A DNA stretch of 64,000 nucleotides from Protaetiibacter intestinalis (GTDB taxonomy: Bacteria; Actinomycetota; Actinomycetes; Actinomycetales; Microbacteriaceae), in assembly GCF_003627075.1 (NCBI RefSeq), contig NZ_CP032630.1:930001-994000 (forward strand). Reading direction: 5' to 3'. Of the stretch, positions 44,183 to 54,483 are shown piece after piece. Both the position numbers and the translations under genes were made by a program. Within the stretch, counting starts at the first letter, position 1. Every line of letters begins with the position of its first letter. Under the pieces are notes generated by a model, which saw only the letters and a list, made by a program, of their open reading frames with translations, ran no database searches and was not told the DNA's origin.

Positions 44183-45061
44183 TCAGGACAGCACGATGGA
44201 GCGGGTCAGGTGGCGCGGGTTGTCGGGGTCGAGGCCGCGAGCGGTCGCGGTGCGCACGGCGAGCTGCTGCGCGACCGCGAGCTGCACGAGCGGGTCGGCA
44301 TCCGACTGCACGACGCGCGCGCCGGTCGCCTCGACGTCGCGCGCGAGGCCGTCGTCGATCGCGCCCAGGAACCAGACGAGCGAGCCCGGGTGCGCCACCG
44401 CGAGCGGACCGTGCCGGTAGTCCAGCAGCGGATACGACTCCGCCCACGCCTGCGCCGCCTCGCGGATCTTGAGGGCCGCCTCCTGGGCGAGGCCGTAGCT
44501 CCAGCCGCGTCCGAGGTAGACCACGTGGTCGAAACCCTCGGGGACCTCGGGTGCACCGGCGGCGAGCGCGGCCTCCGCCTCGGCGGGCAGTCCCGACACG
44601 TCCTCGCCGAACGCCGCACGTGCGAGGAACAGGAAGGTGGTGGGGAAGCGGGTCTGAACGACCGAGCGCTCGTCGGCGAAGTCGAGCAGCAGCACCTCGT
44701 CGGCGAGCTCGGCGCACGGCGAGTCGGCGACGCCCGTCACGACGACCTTGCGCACGCCATCCGGCACGGCGCGCAGCGCCTCGATCACCTCGGTGGTCGT
44801 GCCGGAACGGGTGATCCCGATGACCGCGTCGTAGGGGCGCCACGGGCGCGGCTCCGAGGCGTAGGCGGCATCCGTCTCGCCGAAGCCCGCCTGCTCCCGC
44901 AGCAGCGCGAACGACTCGGCGACGAAGGCGGAGGTGCCGCATCCGATCACGAGCACGCGCTCGCCGGAGCGGGTCAGCATCCGCACCGCGTCGGGGAGGA
45001 GGTCGAGCGAGCGACGCCACACCTCGGGCTGGCTCTCGATCTCGAGGGAGGTGATGTTCAT
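44183..45061 (-). CDS. SIS-domain sugar isomerase/deaminase (AgaS-like)
   Basis: 292 aa with two SIS domains: VLVIGCGTSAFVAESFALL near residue 36 and ITRSGTTTEVIEALRA near residue 84, then YLGRGWSYGLAQEAALKIRE near residue 182 as in GlmS isomerase domains and AgaS. No glutamine amidotransferase domain. Probable role: amino-sugar-6-phosphate deaminase/isomerase giving a ketose phosphate. It lies between binding protein and permeases in one operon. Confidence 0.85.
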   Translation of the reverse strand: MNITSLEIESQPEVWRRSLDLLPDAVRMLTRSGERVLVIGCGTSAFVAESFALLREQAGFGETDAAYASEPRPWRPYDAVIGITRSGTTTEVIEALRAVPDGVRKVVVTGVADSPCAELADEVLLLDFADERSVVQTRFPTTFLFLARAAFGEDVSGLPAEAEAALAAGAPEVPEGFDHVVYLGRGWSYGLAQEAALKIREAAQAWAESYPLLDYRHGPLAVAHPGSLVWFLGAIDDGLARDVEATGARVVQSDADPLVQLAVAQQLAVRTATARGLDPDNPRHLTRSIVLS

Positions 45062-45091
45062 GGGGATCTGCGCTCCTGCTGCAGGGTGGGA

Positions 45092-45118
45092 GCGGGGCGA
45101 CCGGATGGGCCGCCCCGC
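45092..45118 (-). terminator. Hairpin between binding-protein and SIS genes
   Basis: GCGGGGCG (45092-45099) pairs with CGCCCCGC (45111-45118) around an 11-nt loop. It may attenuate read-through so that the binding protein is made in excess, a common arrangement. Confidence 0.5.
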
Positions 45119-45136
45119 CGGGTGGATCGGATGGTT

Positions 45137-46450
45137 CTAGTTGTCCGAGAGGGCCTCGTCGGCCGCCTTGGCCGCCTCCTCGAGCGCCTCCTTCGGGTCA
45201 CCCTGACCCTGGAGCACGTGCGAGATGGCGGAGCCGACGGCCTCGGAGAGCCCGACATAACCGGTGACGGTCGGGCGCGAGTTGATGGCGTTCGCGCTGT
45301 TGGCCGCCATGATGTCGAGGCCGGGGAGCGCCGCGACCTGCGCCTGGAACTCGGGGCTGTCGACCTCGCTCTCCCGCAGCGGCAGGTTGCCGAACTCGAC
45401 GTTCCAGCGCAGGTCCTGGGCAGGCGCGGTGAGCCACTTCATGAGCTCGAACGACCAGTAGGCCTCGTTGACGTCGCCGGTGTCGAACATCGCCCAGATG
45501 TCGGGGCCGGAGACGGTCTGGTGGTCGCCGTCGGTGCCGGGGAGGATGGTCACGCCGTAGTCCGTGCCCGCCGTGTTGAGGTCGTACAGCTGCCACGGGC
45601 CGGAGGTCATCATGCCGATGCGGTCGGCCGCGAACAGCTGCGCGAACTTGGTGTCGGTCTGGTCGAGGTAGACGCTCTGGTCGTCGACGGCCATCTCCTG
45701 CAGGAAGGTGAGGGCCTCGACGCCGGCGTCGCTCGCGAAGGCGGCGGTGCCGTCGTCGGCGAGGATCTCGCCGCCGTTCTGCCACAGGTGCGGCCAGAAC
45801 TGCCAGGTGGTCTCCTCGGAGCCGGAGACGGAGTAGGCGTAGCCGTAGGTCTCGGTCGAGGGGTCGGTCATCTTCTTCGCGGCGTCACGGAAGTCGTCCC
45901 AGGTCCAGTCCTCGGTCGGGTAGTCGACGCCCGCGGCGTCGAAGACCGTCTTGTTGTAGATGAGGGAGAGGTTGTCGACGAGGGCCGGGAAGCCGATGAT
46001 CTTGTCGCCCGTGGGCTGCACGGTGGCGCGCGCGGCGGCGGGGAACTCGTCCCAGGCGAGCTCGGGGTCGTCGACCTGGTCGCGCAGGTCGACGGTGCGA
46101 CCCGAGGTCTCGAGCTCGCTCGCCCACGAGCCGAAGGAGTAGGAGATGTTCGGGTAGGTGTCGCTCGCGAAGCCCGCGGAGAGCTTCTGCAGGAGCTCCT
46201 CGGTGGAGGAGGCGCCCGAGGAGATGTCGATCGTGACGTTCGGGTGGTCGGACTCGAACTCGGCGGCGAGATCCTCGAGGATCGCCTCCGCCTCGTCGGA
46301 CTGGCCGGTCCACCAGGTGATGGTGACGTCGGCATCCGGGTCGAGTTCGGTGGCCTTGCCTGCACCGGTGCAGCCGGTGAGGGCGAGGGCGGTGCCGACG
46401 GCGGCGATTCCGGCGGCGATACGGACGGTGCTGTGGCTGTGGTGTCTCAT
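45137..46450 (-). CDS. ABC sugar-binding lipoprotein (CUT1 family)
   Basis: 437 aa. Signal peptide with lipobox ALTGC near residues 23-27. Family-1 solute-binding pattern: VTITWWTGQSDEAEAILED near residue 43, PALVDNLSLIYNKTVFDAAG near residue 148 and RIGMMTSGPWQLYDL near residue 279. Aromatic-rich as expected for oligosaccharide binding. First gene of the minus-strand operon and divergent from the amidohydrolase. Confidence 0.93.
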   Translation of the reverse strand: MRHHSHSTVRIAAGIAAVGTALALTGCTGAGKATELDPDADVTITWWTGQSDEAEAILEDLAAEFESDHPNVTIDISSGASSTEELLQKLSAGFASDTYPNISYSFGSWASELETSGRTVDLRDQVDDPELAWDEFPAAARATVQPTGDKIIGFPALVDNLSLIYNKTVFDAAGVDYPTEDWTWDDFRDAAKKMTDPSTETYGYAYSVSGSEETTWQFWPHLWQNGGEILADDGTAAFASDAGVEALTFLQEMAVDDQSVYLDQTDTKFAQLFAADRIGMMTSGPWQLYDLNTAGTDYGVTILPGTDGDHQTVSGPDIWAMFDTGDVNEAYWSFELMKWLTAPAQDLRWNVEFGNLPLRESEVDSPEFQAQVAALPGLDIMAANSANAINSRPTVTGYVGLSEAVGSAISHVLQGQGDPKEALEEAAKAADEALSDN

Positions 46451-46486
46451 GGCGTCCTCTCGATGTTTCCGCCCATCCTTGCGCCG

Positions 46487-46530
46487 AATGATCATTTGTA
46501 AAGCGGAATGCGCGAATCGATCATTTCTGG
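46487..46530. promoter_or_regulatory. Operator region between sugar importer and amidohydrolase
   Basis: An AT-rich island in GC-rich DNA with the palindrome AATGATCATT (46487-46496) and the bipartite motif AGCGGAATGCGCG (46502-46514) plus TCATTTC (46521-46527). The reverse complement of the bipartite motif matches 49922-49949 near the DeoR gene, so DeoR binding is proposed. Confidence 0.6.
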
Positions 46531-46576
46531 TGATCGGATCATTGCCACCCGAGCGCCCGACGACCAAGGTGGGCTC

Positions 46577-47626
46577 GTGGACATCGACGACATCTTGCTG
46601 CGCGACTGGACCCCGCGCAGCATGATGCGCGCCCGCGAGACGGCACGCGACACGCCGCACACGCCGTGCGTCGACATCCACAACCACCTGGGGCGCTGGC
46701 TCACCGCCGACGGCGACTGGATGATCGACGACGTCGACGCCCTGCTCGGCGTCATGGATGCGCGCCACGTCGAGACGATCGTCAACCTCGACGGGATGTG
46801 GGGCGACGAGCTCGAGGCGAACCTCGAGCGCTACGACCGGGCGCATCCGGGGCGCTTCGCGACCTTCTGCCAGCTCGACTGGTCGCTGCTCGGCGAGCCG
46901 GACGGCGGTGCACTGCTGCTGCGCCTGCTCGAGGACAGCGCACGCCGCGGGGCGCGCGGGGTGAAGATCTGGAAGAACCTCGGCCTCGAGGTGCGCGACG
47001 CCTCGGGGGCGCTCATCTCCCCCGACGACCCGCGCGTCGTGGCGCTCGTCGCGCGGGCGGGCGAGCTCGGCATCCCCGTGCTCATCCACACCGCCGATCC
47101 GATCGCCTTCTTCGAGCCGCTCGACGCGCACAACGAGCGCCTCGACGAGCTGCGCGGGGCGCGCGACTGGTGGTTCGGCGACCGCGCGCGGCACCCCGAC
47201 TTCGACACCCTGCTCGACGCCCACGCGCGTCTCGTGCGCGCCTGCCCGGACACCGACATCATCGGCGCCCACCTCGGCTGCGCCGCCGAGGACCTCGACC
47301 GCGTCTCGGCGCTCATGGACGAGGCGCCGCGCTACCACGCCGACATCGCAGGTCGCATGGCCGAGCTCGGCCGGCAGCCCCGTCGCTTCGCCGAGCTCGT
47401 GGCGCGGCACCCCGACCGCATCCTGTTCGGCACCGACATCTACCCGGCGGGCGACGAGCAGTACCGCCTGCACTACCGCTTCCTGGAGACCGCCGACGAG
47501 GGCTTCGAGTACGCCCCTGGCGAGCCGATCCCGCCACAGGGCCGCTGGGCCGTCTCGGCCGCGTCCCTCGACCCGGCGCTGCTGCCGGCCCTCTACCGCG
47601 ACAACGCCCGCCGCCTCCTCGGCTGA
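46577..47626 (+). CDS. Amidohydrolase family 2 (COG2159-like) protein
   Basis: 349 aa from GTG 46577, with AAGGTGGG just upstream; a more upstream ATG (46508) would overlap the operator. Metal ligands fit the family: HxH in CVDIHNHLGRW near residue 33, His in IPVLIHTADP near residue 171, His in IIGAHLGC near residue 232 and Asp in ILFGTDIYP near residue 282. Such enzymes hydrolyse lactones or decarboxylate acids. Single gene divergent from the importer. Confidence 0.85.
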   Translation: MDIDDILLRDWTPRSMMRARETARDTPHTPCVDIHNHLGRWLTADGDWMIDDVDALLGVMDARHVETIVNLDGMWGDELEANLERYDRAHPGRFATFCQLDWSLLGEPDGGALLLRLLEDSARRGARGVKIWKNLGLEVRDASGALISPDDPRVVALVARAGELGIPVLIHTADPIAFFEPLDAHNERLDELRGARDWWFGDRARHPDFDTLLDAHARLVRACPDTDIIGAHLGCAAEDLDRVSALMDEAPRYHADIAGRMAELGRQPRRFAELVARHPDRILFGTDIYPAGDEQYRLHYRFLETADEGFEYAPGEPIPPQGRWAVSAASLDPALLPALYRDNARRLLG

Positions 47627-47633
47627 ACCCGTT

Positions 47634-47704
47634 CGTTCGGGAGGATGACACGCCGCATCCGGCGCGGATCATCCGTCCCACACGGCGTGTCATCCTCCCG
47701 AACG
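47634..47704. repeat. Family B inverted repeat between convergent genes
   Basis: Arms at 47634-47655 and 47683-47704, perfectly complementary over 22 bp, beginning CGTTCGGGAGGATGACACG. Related to 13020-13090. Probable bidirectional terminator here. Confidence 0.8.
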
Positions 47705-47719
47705 GAGACGACGAGCGGG

Positions 47720-48568
47720 TCAGCGCGCGAGCAGGCGCGTGAAGTGGGCAACGGTGTCGGCCATCGCCTCGCGCGAGGCACGGAGGGAGGGACGGGGGTC
47801 GACCGCATCGGGATGCGCCGCGAGCTCGGCGCGGACCGCCGCGGTCGCCGCGATGTTGAGCGCCGTGCCCACGTTGACCTTGCGGATGCCGGCCGCCACC
47901 GCGGCGCGGATCGTCGCGTCGTCGACGCCCGAGGAGCCGTGCAGCACGAGCGGCACCGGCACGGCGGCGGCGAGCCGCGCGACGAGCGCGAGGTCGACCC
48001 CGGCGGTGCGCTCCCGCATGGCGTGCGAGCTGCCGACCGCGACGGCGAGACCGTCGACGCCGGTCGCCGCGACGAACGCGGCGGCGTCGTCCGGGTCCGT
48101 GCGCACCCCCGGCGCGTGGGCGCCGTCCTTCCCGCCGATCTCGCCGAGCTCCGCCTCGACCCAGAGTCCGGCGCCCCGGGCGCGTCGCGCCGCATCCGCG
48201 GTCGCCCGCACGTTGGCGAGGTCGTCGAGCCGCGAGGCGTCGACCATGATCGAGCCGAGGCCCCAGGCTCTCGCATTCGCGATGGCCAGGTCGACGAGCG
48301 CGGGATCCTCGATGTGGTCGAGATGCAGTGCGAGCAGCACCGTCGCCGACTCGGCGACCGAGCGGCACCCGGCGAGGAGGGGCCGGGGGTCGCCGCCGTG
48401 GAAGCGGATGGCGTTCTCGCTCAACTGCAGGATCGCGCCGGATCGGGCGCGGGTCGCACCCTCGGCGATGGCCTCGGCGTGCTCGAGGGTGATGACGTTG
48501 AAGCCTGCGACCGCGCCCCCACGGGCGACCGCCTCCGCGACCAGTTCGCGCGTGGGCGCGAGCGTCAC
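47720..48568 (-). CDS. Class II fructose/tagatose-bisphosphate-type aldolase
   Basis: 282 aa from GTG 48568, overlapping the GH4 stop (GTGA). Zinc-site segments are LALHLDHIEDPALVDLA near residue 78, EAELGEIGGKDG near residue 135 and PLVLHGSSGVDD near residue 202 with KVNVGTALN after it. Family GatY/KbaY/Fba. Expected to split a ketose-1,6-bisphosphate into dihydroxyacetone phosphate and glyceraldehyde-3-phosphate; tagatose versus fructose cannot be decided. Confidence 0.88.
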   Translation of the reverse strand: MTLAPTRELVAEAVARGGAVAGFNVITLEHAEAIAEGATRARSGAILQLSENAIRFHGGDPRPLLAGCRSVAESATVLLALHLDHIEDPALVDLAIANARAWGLGSIMVDASRLDDLANVRATADAARRARGAGLWVEAELGEIGGKDGAHAPGVRTDPDDAAAFVAATGVDGLAVAVGSSHAMRERTAGVDLALVARLAAAVPVPLVLHGSSGVDDATIRAAVAAGIRKVNVGTALNIAATAAVRAELAAHPDAVDPRPSLRASREAMADTVAHFTRLLAR

Positions 48569-49884
48569 CGCGGTTCCTCGAGGGTGCCGCCGAGCGCGAC
48601 GGGCAGCAGGGCGGCGTGCGCGGCGGTGAGCTCGTCGCACAGCTCCCAGATCTCGGTGGGCGTGAGCGTCGAGCTCGCGTTCGGGTCGACGAGCACGGCA
48701 CGGCGCACGAACTCCGGGTCGCCCTCGGCGGCGGCGCGGATGGCGAGCTCGGCCACCGACAGGTAGGCGCGGTTGAGCGCGGCCCCGGCCGGCGGCACCG
48801 AGCCCCAGGCGATCGGGTGCACGCCCGAGGCGTCGACGGTCGCGGGCACCTCGACGACGGCACCCTGCGGCAGGTTGTCGATGAGCCCGGCGTTCGGCAC
48901 GTTGACGTGGATCTCCCGCGCGGTGCCCGTGAGCATCGAGTGGATGATCTGCGGGGCGTACTCGGCGGCATCCCCCTCCTCGTGCAGCGGCACGTGGCCG
49001 CCCGCGGCGAGGGTCGCACGCGCGTCCTCGAACTCGCGCACGTTCTCCTCCGAGATGCCGATGTACTGCAGGGGCTCGAGTCGGAAGCGCTCGATCTGGG
49101 CGTCGTCGCGCAGGAACCAGTCGAGGTACTCGGAGGAGTGCTCGCTCGTCTCGGTCGGGTAGTAGCCGATGCGTCGGAAGATCTCGACGCGCACCCGGCG
49201 CTCGAGCTCGGGGTCGGAGGCGATCCGGGCGCGCAGCAGCGGATAGAGGTCCTCGCCGTCGCGGCTCCACTCGGTGAGCCATGCCTGGTGGTTCACGCCG
49301 GCCGCACGGTAGTGCGTGCCCTCGAGCGGCACGCCCACCAGCTCGCACAGGTCGTTGACGGTCCAGTAGACGCTGTGGCAGAGGCCGACGGCCCGGATGT
49401 CGGGGGCGACGTGCGACATCCACCAGATGTTCATCGCCATGGGGTTCGTGTAGTTGAGGAACCAGGCGTCGGGGCAGAGCTCCCGCATGTCGCGCGCGAT
49501 GCCGCTCAGCACGGGGAAGGTGCGCAGCGCGCGGAACACGCCCCCGACGCCCGTCGTGTCGCCGATGGTCTGCCGCAGGCCGCGGCGCGCCGGCAGTTCG
49601 AGGTCGACGCGGGTGGCGGCGATGCCGCCCACCTGGATCATGTTCACGACGAAGTCGGCGCCGACGAGGGCCGAGCGGCGGTCGGCGGATGCCGTGACCC
49701 GCACCTCGCGGCCGAGCTGCGCGGCGACGTCGAGGGCGGTGAGGCGGGCCACCTCGAGGCGCTCGGCGTCGATGTCGTGCAGGGCGAGGTCGAGCACCGG
49801 GAGGTCGGGGAAGCGGAGCAGGTCAGTCAGCAGCTGTCGCGTGAACACGACACTCCCCGCACCGAGGAACACGATCGTCGGCAT
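48565..49884 (-). CDS. Glycoside hydrolase family 4, alpha-galactosidase type
   Basis: 439 aa NAD- and metal-dependent glycosidase. N-terminal dinucleotide loop VFLGAGSVVFTRQLLTDLL; NYTNPMAMNIW near residue 149; GLCHSVYWT near residue 172 carries the metal-ligand Cys in the CHSV form that GH4 surveys associate with alpha-galactosidases; GVNHQAWLTEW near residue 198 supplies the second metal His. ATG 49884 fits the family start. No signal peptide, so it acts in the cytoplasm on imported sugar. Confidence 0.9.
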   Translation of the reverse strand: MPTIVFLGAGSVVFTRQLLTDLLRFPDLPVLDLALHDIDAERLEVARLTALDVAAQLGREVRVTASADRRSALVGADFVVNMIQVGGIAATRVDLELPARRGLRQTIGDTTGVGGVFRALRTFPVLSGIARDMRELCPDAWFLNYTNPMAMNIWWMSHVAPDIRAVGLCHSVYWTVNDLCELVGVPLEGTHYRAAGVNHQAWLTEWSRDGEDLYPLLRARIASDPELERRVRVEIFRRIGYYPTETSEHSSEYLDWFLRDDAQIERFRLEPLQYIGISEENVREFEDARATLAAGGHVPLHEEGDAAEYAPQIIHSMLTGTAREIHVNVPNAGLIDNLPQGAVVEVPATVDASGVHPIAWGSVPPAGAALNRAYLSVAELAIRAAAEGDPEFVRRAVLVDPNASSTLTPTEIWELCDELTAAHAALLPVALGGTLEEPR

Positions 49885-49921
49885 GGGAACGATTGTCCGG
49901 AGACTGTGCAAGACGCGCAAG

Positions 49922-49949
49922 GAAATGAGCGGATTGACGCGCATTCGCT
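49922..49949. promoter_or_regulatory. Candidate DeoR operator between GH4 and deoR-type gene
   Basis: GAAATGAGCGGATT followed by GACGCGCATTCGCT. The reverse complement of 46502-46527 reads GAAATGATCGATT then CGCGCATTCCGCT, so both halves match closely. Located in the 86-bp divergent region. Confidence 0.6.
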
Positions 49950-49970
49950 CATCTGTCATGCTCGCTTTCC

Positions 49971-50780
49971 ATGGCCACCGCCTACAGCACCAGCACCGTC
50001 GCCGAACTCGGTGGCTCCCCCAAGCGCTCCCGTCGGATGGCCGACATCCTCGACGCGATCGCCGAACGGGGCGAGATCTCGCTCACCCAACTCGCCGCGC
50101 TGTTCGACAGCTCCGCCGCGACCCTGCGGCGCGATCTCACGGTGCTCGCCGACCAGGGGCTCATCGTGCGCACGCACGGCGGGGCGAAGGCCGCCGGCTC
50201 GCTGGCCGAGCTGCCGGTGGCGCTGCGCGACACCCGCTTCCAGGACGCCAAGCGCCGGATCGCGCGCGCGGCCGCCATCCGCATCCCGCGCGAGCGGCAC
50301 GCCGTCGCGCTCTCGGGCGGCACGACGACCGCGGGCGTCGCGCGCGAGCTCGTCAACCACGCCGACCTCACGATCGTCACCAACTCGCTGTCGATCGCCT
50401 CACTCGTCGCCTCCTACCCACGGCTCAAGGTCGTGATGACGGGGGGCATCCTGCGGGCGCAGTCGCTCGAGCTCGTCGGCGTGCTCGCGGAGGGCACCTT
50501 CAGCGCGATCAACGTGGGCACCGCGATCCTCGGCGCCGACGGGGTGTCCGCGGATGCGGGGATCACGACGCACGACGAGACCGAGGCGCGCACCAACCAC
50601 GCGATGGTCGCGAAGGCCCAGCGCACGATCGTCGTCGCCGACGGCTCGAAGATCGGTCGCGCCGCGCTCGCCCGCATGGCGGAGCTCGCCGACGTCGATG
50701 TGCTCGTGACCGACGACTCCGCCGACCCCGGGCAGCTGCAGCGGCTGCGCGACGCGGGCGTCGAGGTCGTCCTCGCCTGA
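49971..50780 (+). CDS. DeoR-family transcriptional regulator
   Basis: 269 aa. Helix-turn-helix ISLTQLAALFDSSAATLRRDL near residues 36-56 and RTHGGA, then the sugar-phosphate-binding DeoR C-terminal domain with ALSGGTTTAGVAREL, VTNSLSIASL and GADGVSADAGITT. Family members sense a sugar phosphate. Divergent from the GH4-aldolase operon; proposed to control that operon and the importer operon. Confidence 0.92.
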   Translation: MATAYSTSTVAELGGSPKRSRRMADILDAIAERGEISLTQLAALFDSSAATLRRDLTVLADQGLIVRTHGGAKAAGSLAELPVALRDTRFQDAKRRIARAAAIRIPRERHAVALSGGTTTAGVARELVNHADLTIVTNSLSIASLVASYPRLKVVMTGGILRAQSLELVGVLAEGTFSAINVGTAILGADGVSADAGITTHDETEARTNHAMVAKAQRTIVVADGSKIGRAALARMAELADVDVLVTDDSADPGQLQRLRDAGVEVVLA

Positions 50781-50797
50781 CGTCGTGACCGTTCGGC

Positions 50798-51562
50798 TCA
50801 GTTGAGGGCGGGGGTGTCCTCGGGGATGACCCCGCCGGCGGCGAGGGAGGCGCCGAGGTCGCGGAGGGCGCGCAGGGCGACGCGCTGGGCGAGCGGGCCG
50901 TAGGAGATGCGGGCCACGCCCATCCGCTCGTACTCGGCGGCGGGCAGGGCGCCCGGCAGACCGATGATCGAGAGACGCCCGTCGAAGGCCTCGACGAGCC
51001 GCTCGACGAGATCGCGCCGCGTCGGGCCCGGCACGAAGACGAGCGCGGCGCCCTCGGCGAGGAACGCCCGGCCGCGGGCGATCGCCTCGCCGAGCTTGTG
51101 CTCGACGTCACCCTCGCCGCGCACGAAGGCGTCGGTGCGGGCGTTCAGCTGGAACGGCACGCCCTCGGCCTCGGCGGCCGCCGTGACGGCGCGCACCCGC
51201 GCGACCGCCTCCTCGAGGGGACGCATGCGATCCTCCACGTTCGCGCCCACGACGCCGAGCGCGATCGCGCGCCGCACCGTCTCGCCCGGGTCGTCGTAGC
51301 CGTCGTCCAGATCGGCGCTCACGGGCAGCTCGACCGCGTCGACGATCGTCGCGATCCCCCCGAGCGCCACGTCGAGCGGCATCCCGCCGTCGGGATAGCC
51401 GAAGGAGGCCGCGATCGAGTGCCCGGCGGTCGCGATCGCCCGGGTCTCGGGGAGTTCGGCGATCACGCGCGCGCTCACGGCATCCCAGACGTTGACGAGC
51501 TGCAGGATGCGGGGCGACTCGTGGAGGTCGCGAAGGGTCCGGGCGCGGTCGAGGGTGCTCAT
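50798..51562 (-). CDS. Isocitrate lyase/PEP-mutase-family protein
   Basis: 254 aa TIM barrel: LVNVWDAVSARVIAELP near residue 20, AASFGYPDGGM near residue 50, PVSADLDDGYDDP near residue 78 and GVVGANVEDR near residue 97, all from the PEP-phosphonomutase-like branch. It could be a C-C or P-C lyase; the exact reaction is not evident. Single gene convergent with the DeoR gene. Confidence 0.85.
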   Translation of the reverse strand: MSTLDRARTLRDLHESPRILQLVNVWDAVSARVIAELPETRAIATAGHSIAASFGYPDGGMPLDVALGGIATIVDAVELPVSADLDDGYDDPGETVRRAIALGVVGANVEDRMRPLEEAVARVRAVTAAAEAEGVPFQLNARTDAFVRGEGDVEHKLGEAIARGRAFLAEGAALVFVPGPTRRDLVERLVEAFDGRLSIIGLPGALPAAEYERMGVARISYGPLAQRVALRALRDLGASLAAGGVIPEDTPALN

Positions 51563-53243
<1,681 letters not shown>

Positions 53244-53292
53244 CGCACGGGGGCGGCGCGTCGGCTCCCCGCCGGCGCGCCGCCCTCCGCCG

Positions 53293-54060
53293 TCATGCCC
53301 GCGAGCTGCGCGCCGCGAACGCCCGCGTGAGCCGCTGCGCGTCGGCGGTGCCGTAGGCGGCGCCGATCGAGCGGGCCTCCTCGGCGAGCTGCTCGGGCAT
53401 GCTGCGCAGGGCCGCGTCGCGCACGAGGCGCTTCGCCCGGCCGTAGGCGGATGCCGCACCGGCCAACCAGCCGCGCGCGACGGCCTCCGCACGCGCGCCG
53501 ACCTCGGCATCCGGCACCGCCTCCGCCGCGAGGCCCCACTCCACCGCCTCGGCGCCCGACAGCGTCCGCTCGCTGAGCACGAGCTGCAGGGCCCGTCGCT
53601 CGCCGACGGCCCGCGCGAGCTGCGCCGACACCGAGAGGTCGGGGGTGAGCCCCATGCTCGCGTAGAGGCTGCCGAGCTTCGAGCCCTCGCCGACCACCGC
53701 GTAGTCGCCCGCCAGCAGGATGCCGAGCCCGCCGCCCACCGTCGTGCCCTGGGCGGCGACCGCCACCGGCCGCTCGGAGGCGGTGAGGCTCAGGATGCCG
53801 TCGTTGATGACCCCGGCGAGCTCGGTCATCGCCGCGCCGGAGTCCATCTCGACCATCGCGCGCACGTCGCCGCCCGCGCAGAACGACGGACCCGCGGCGT
53901 CGATCAGCACCGCGCCGACGTCGTCACGCGACACCGCCTCCGCCGTGATCCGGGCCCAGGCCCGCCCGGTCTCGGCGTCGAAGGCGTTGAGTCGCTCGGG
54001 ACGGTTGAGGGTGATGCGGGCGAGACCCCGATCGACGGTGAACAGGATGGGCTCGGTCAT
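53293..54060 (-). CDS. Enoyl-CoA hydratase/isomerase family protein
   Basis: 255 aa crotonase fold. Oxyanion-hole segments PSFCAGGDVRAMVE near residue 59 and GTTVGGGLGILLAGDYAVV near residue 104; LTPDLSVSAQLAR near residue 137. The two catalytic Glu of true hydratases are not clearly present, so another crotonase-type reaction on an acyl-CoA is possible. Ends 49 bp from the convergent xylanase. Confidence 0.88.
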   Translation of the reverse strand: MTEPILFTVDRGLARITLNRPERLNAFDAETGRAWARITAEAVSRDDVGAVLIDAAGPSFCAGGDVRAMVEMDSGAAMTELAGVINDGILSLTASERPVAVAAQGTTVGGGLGILLAGDYAVVGEGSKLGSLYASMGLTPDLSVSAQLARAVGERRALQLVLSERTLSGAEAVEWGLAAEAVPDAEVGARAEAVARGWLAGAASAYGRAKRLVRDAALRSMPEQLAEEARSIGAAYGTADAQRLTRAFAARSSRA

Positions 54061-54102
54061 GGCGCGACCGTAGCACCGCGACGAGCCGGTGTGCGGCCCG
54101 CG

Positions 54103-54450
54103 TCACGCCGAGCGCAGCACCTTCTGCAGGGCCTTGCCGCGCGCGAGCTCGTCGACGAGCTTGTCGAGGTAGCGGATGCGCTGCATGAGCGGGTCGTCGA
54201 TCTCCTCGACCCGCACCCCGCAGATGACGCCCGTGATGAGCGCGGCATCCGGGTTCAGCCGGGCCTCGGCGAAGAAGTCGCGCAGCGTCGTGCCCGCCTC
54301 GAGGTGCCGCCGCAGCTCGGCCTCGTCGAAGCCCGTGAGCCACTCGATGACCTCGTCGAGCTCGGTCGTCGTGCGACCCTTGCGCTCCAGCTTCTCGACG
54401 TAGAGCGGGTAGATGCGCGCGAAGCTCATCCCGAAGATCCGGTGCTCCAT
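54103..54450 (-). CDS. DUF2200 family protein
   Basis: 115 aa. The pattern MSFARIYPLYVEKLERKGRT, LDEVIEWLTGF and ALITGVICGVRVEEIDDPLM is the DUF2200 signature. Highly charged, soluble, no known function. Gap of 42 bp to the crotonase gene downstream. Confidence 0.9.
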   Translation of the reverse strand: MEHRIFGMSFARIYPLYVEKLERKGRTTTELDEVIEWLTGFDEAELRRHLEAGTTLRDFFAEARLNPDAALITGVICGVRVEEIDDPLMQRIRYLDKLVDELARGKALQKVLRSA

Positions 54451-54483
54451 GCGCCCAGGGTAGCCCCGCCCGCCTCGGCGGGG

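Noticed and set aside
43916..46501. 861-codon open frame opposite permease, SIS and binding-protein genes
   Set aside because: Antisense to well-supported genes, low-complexity composition, no domain.
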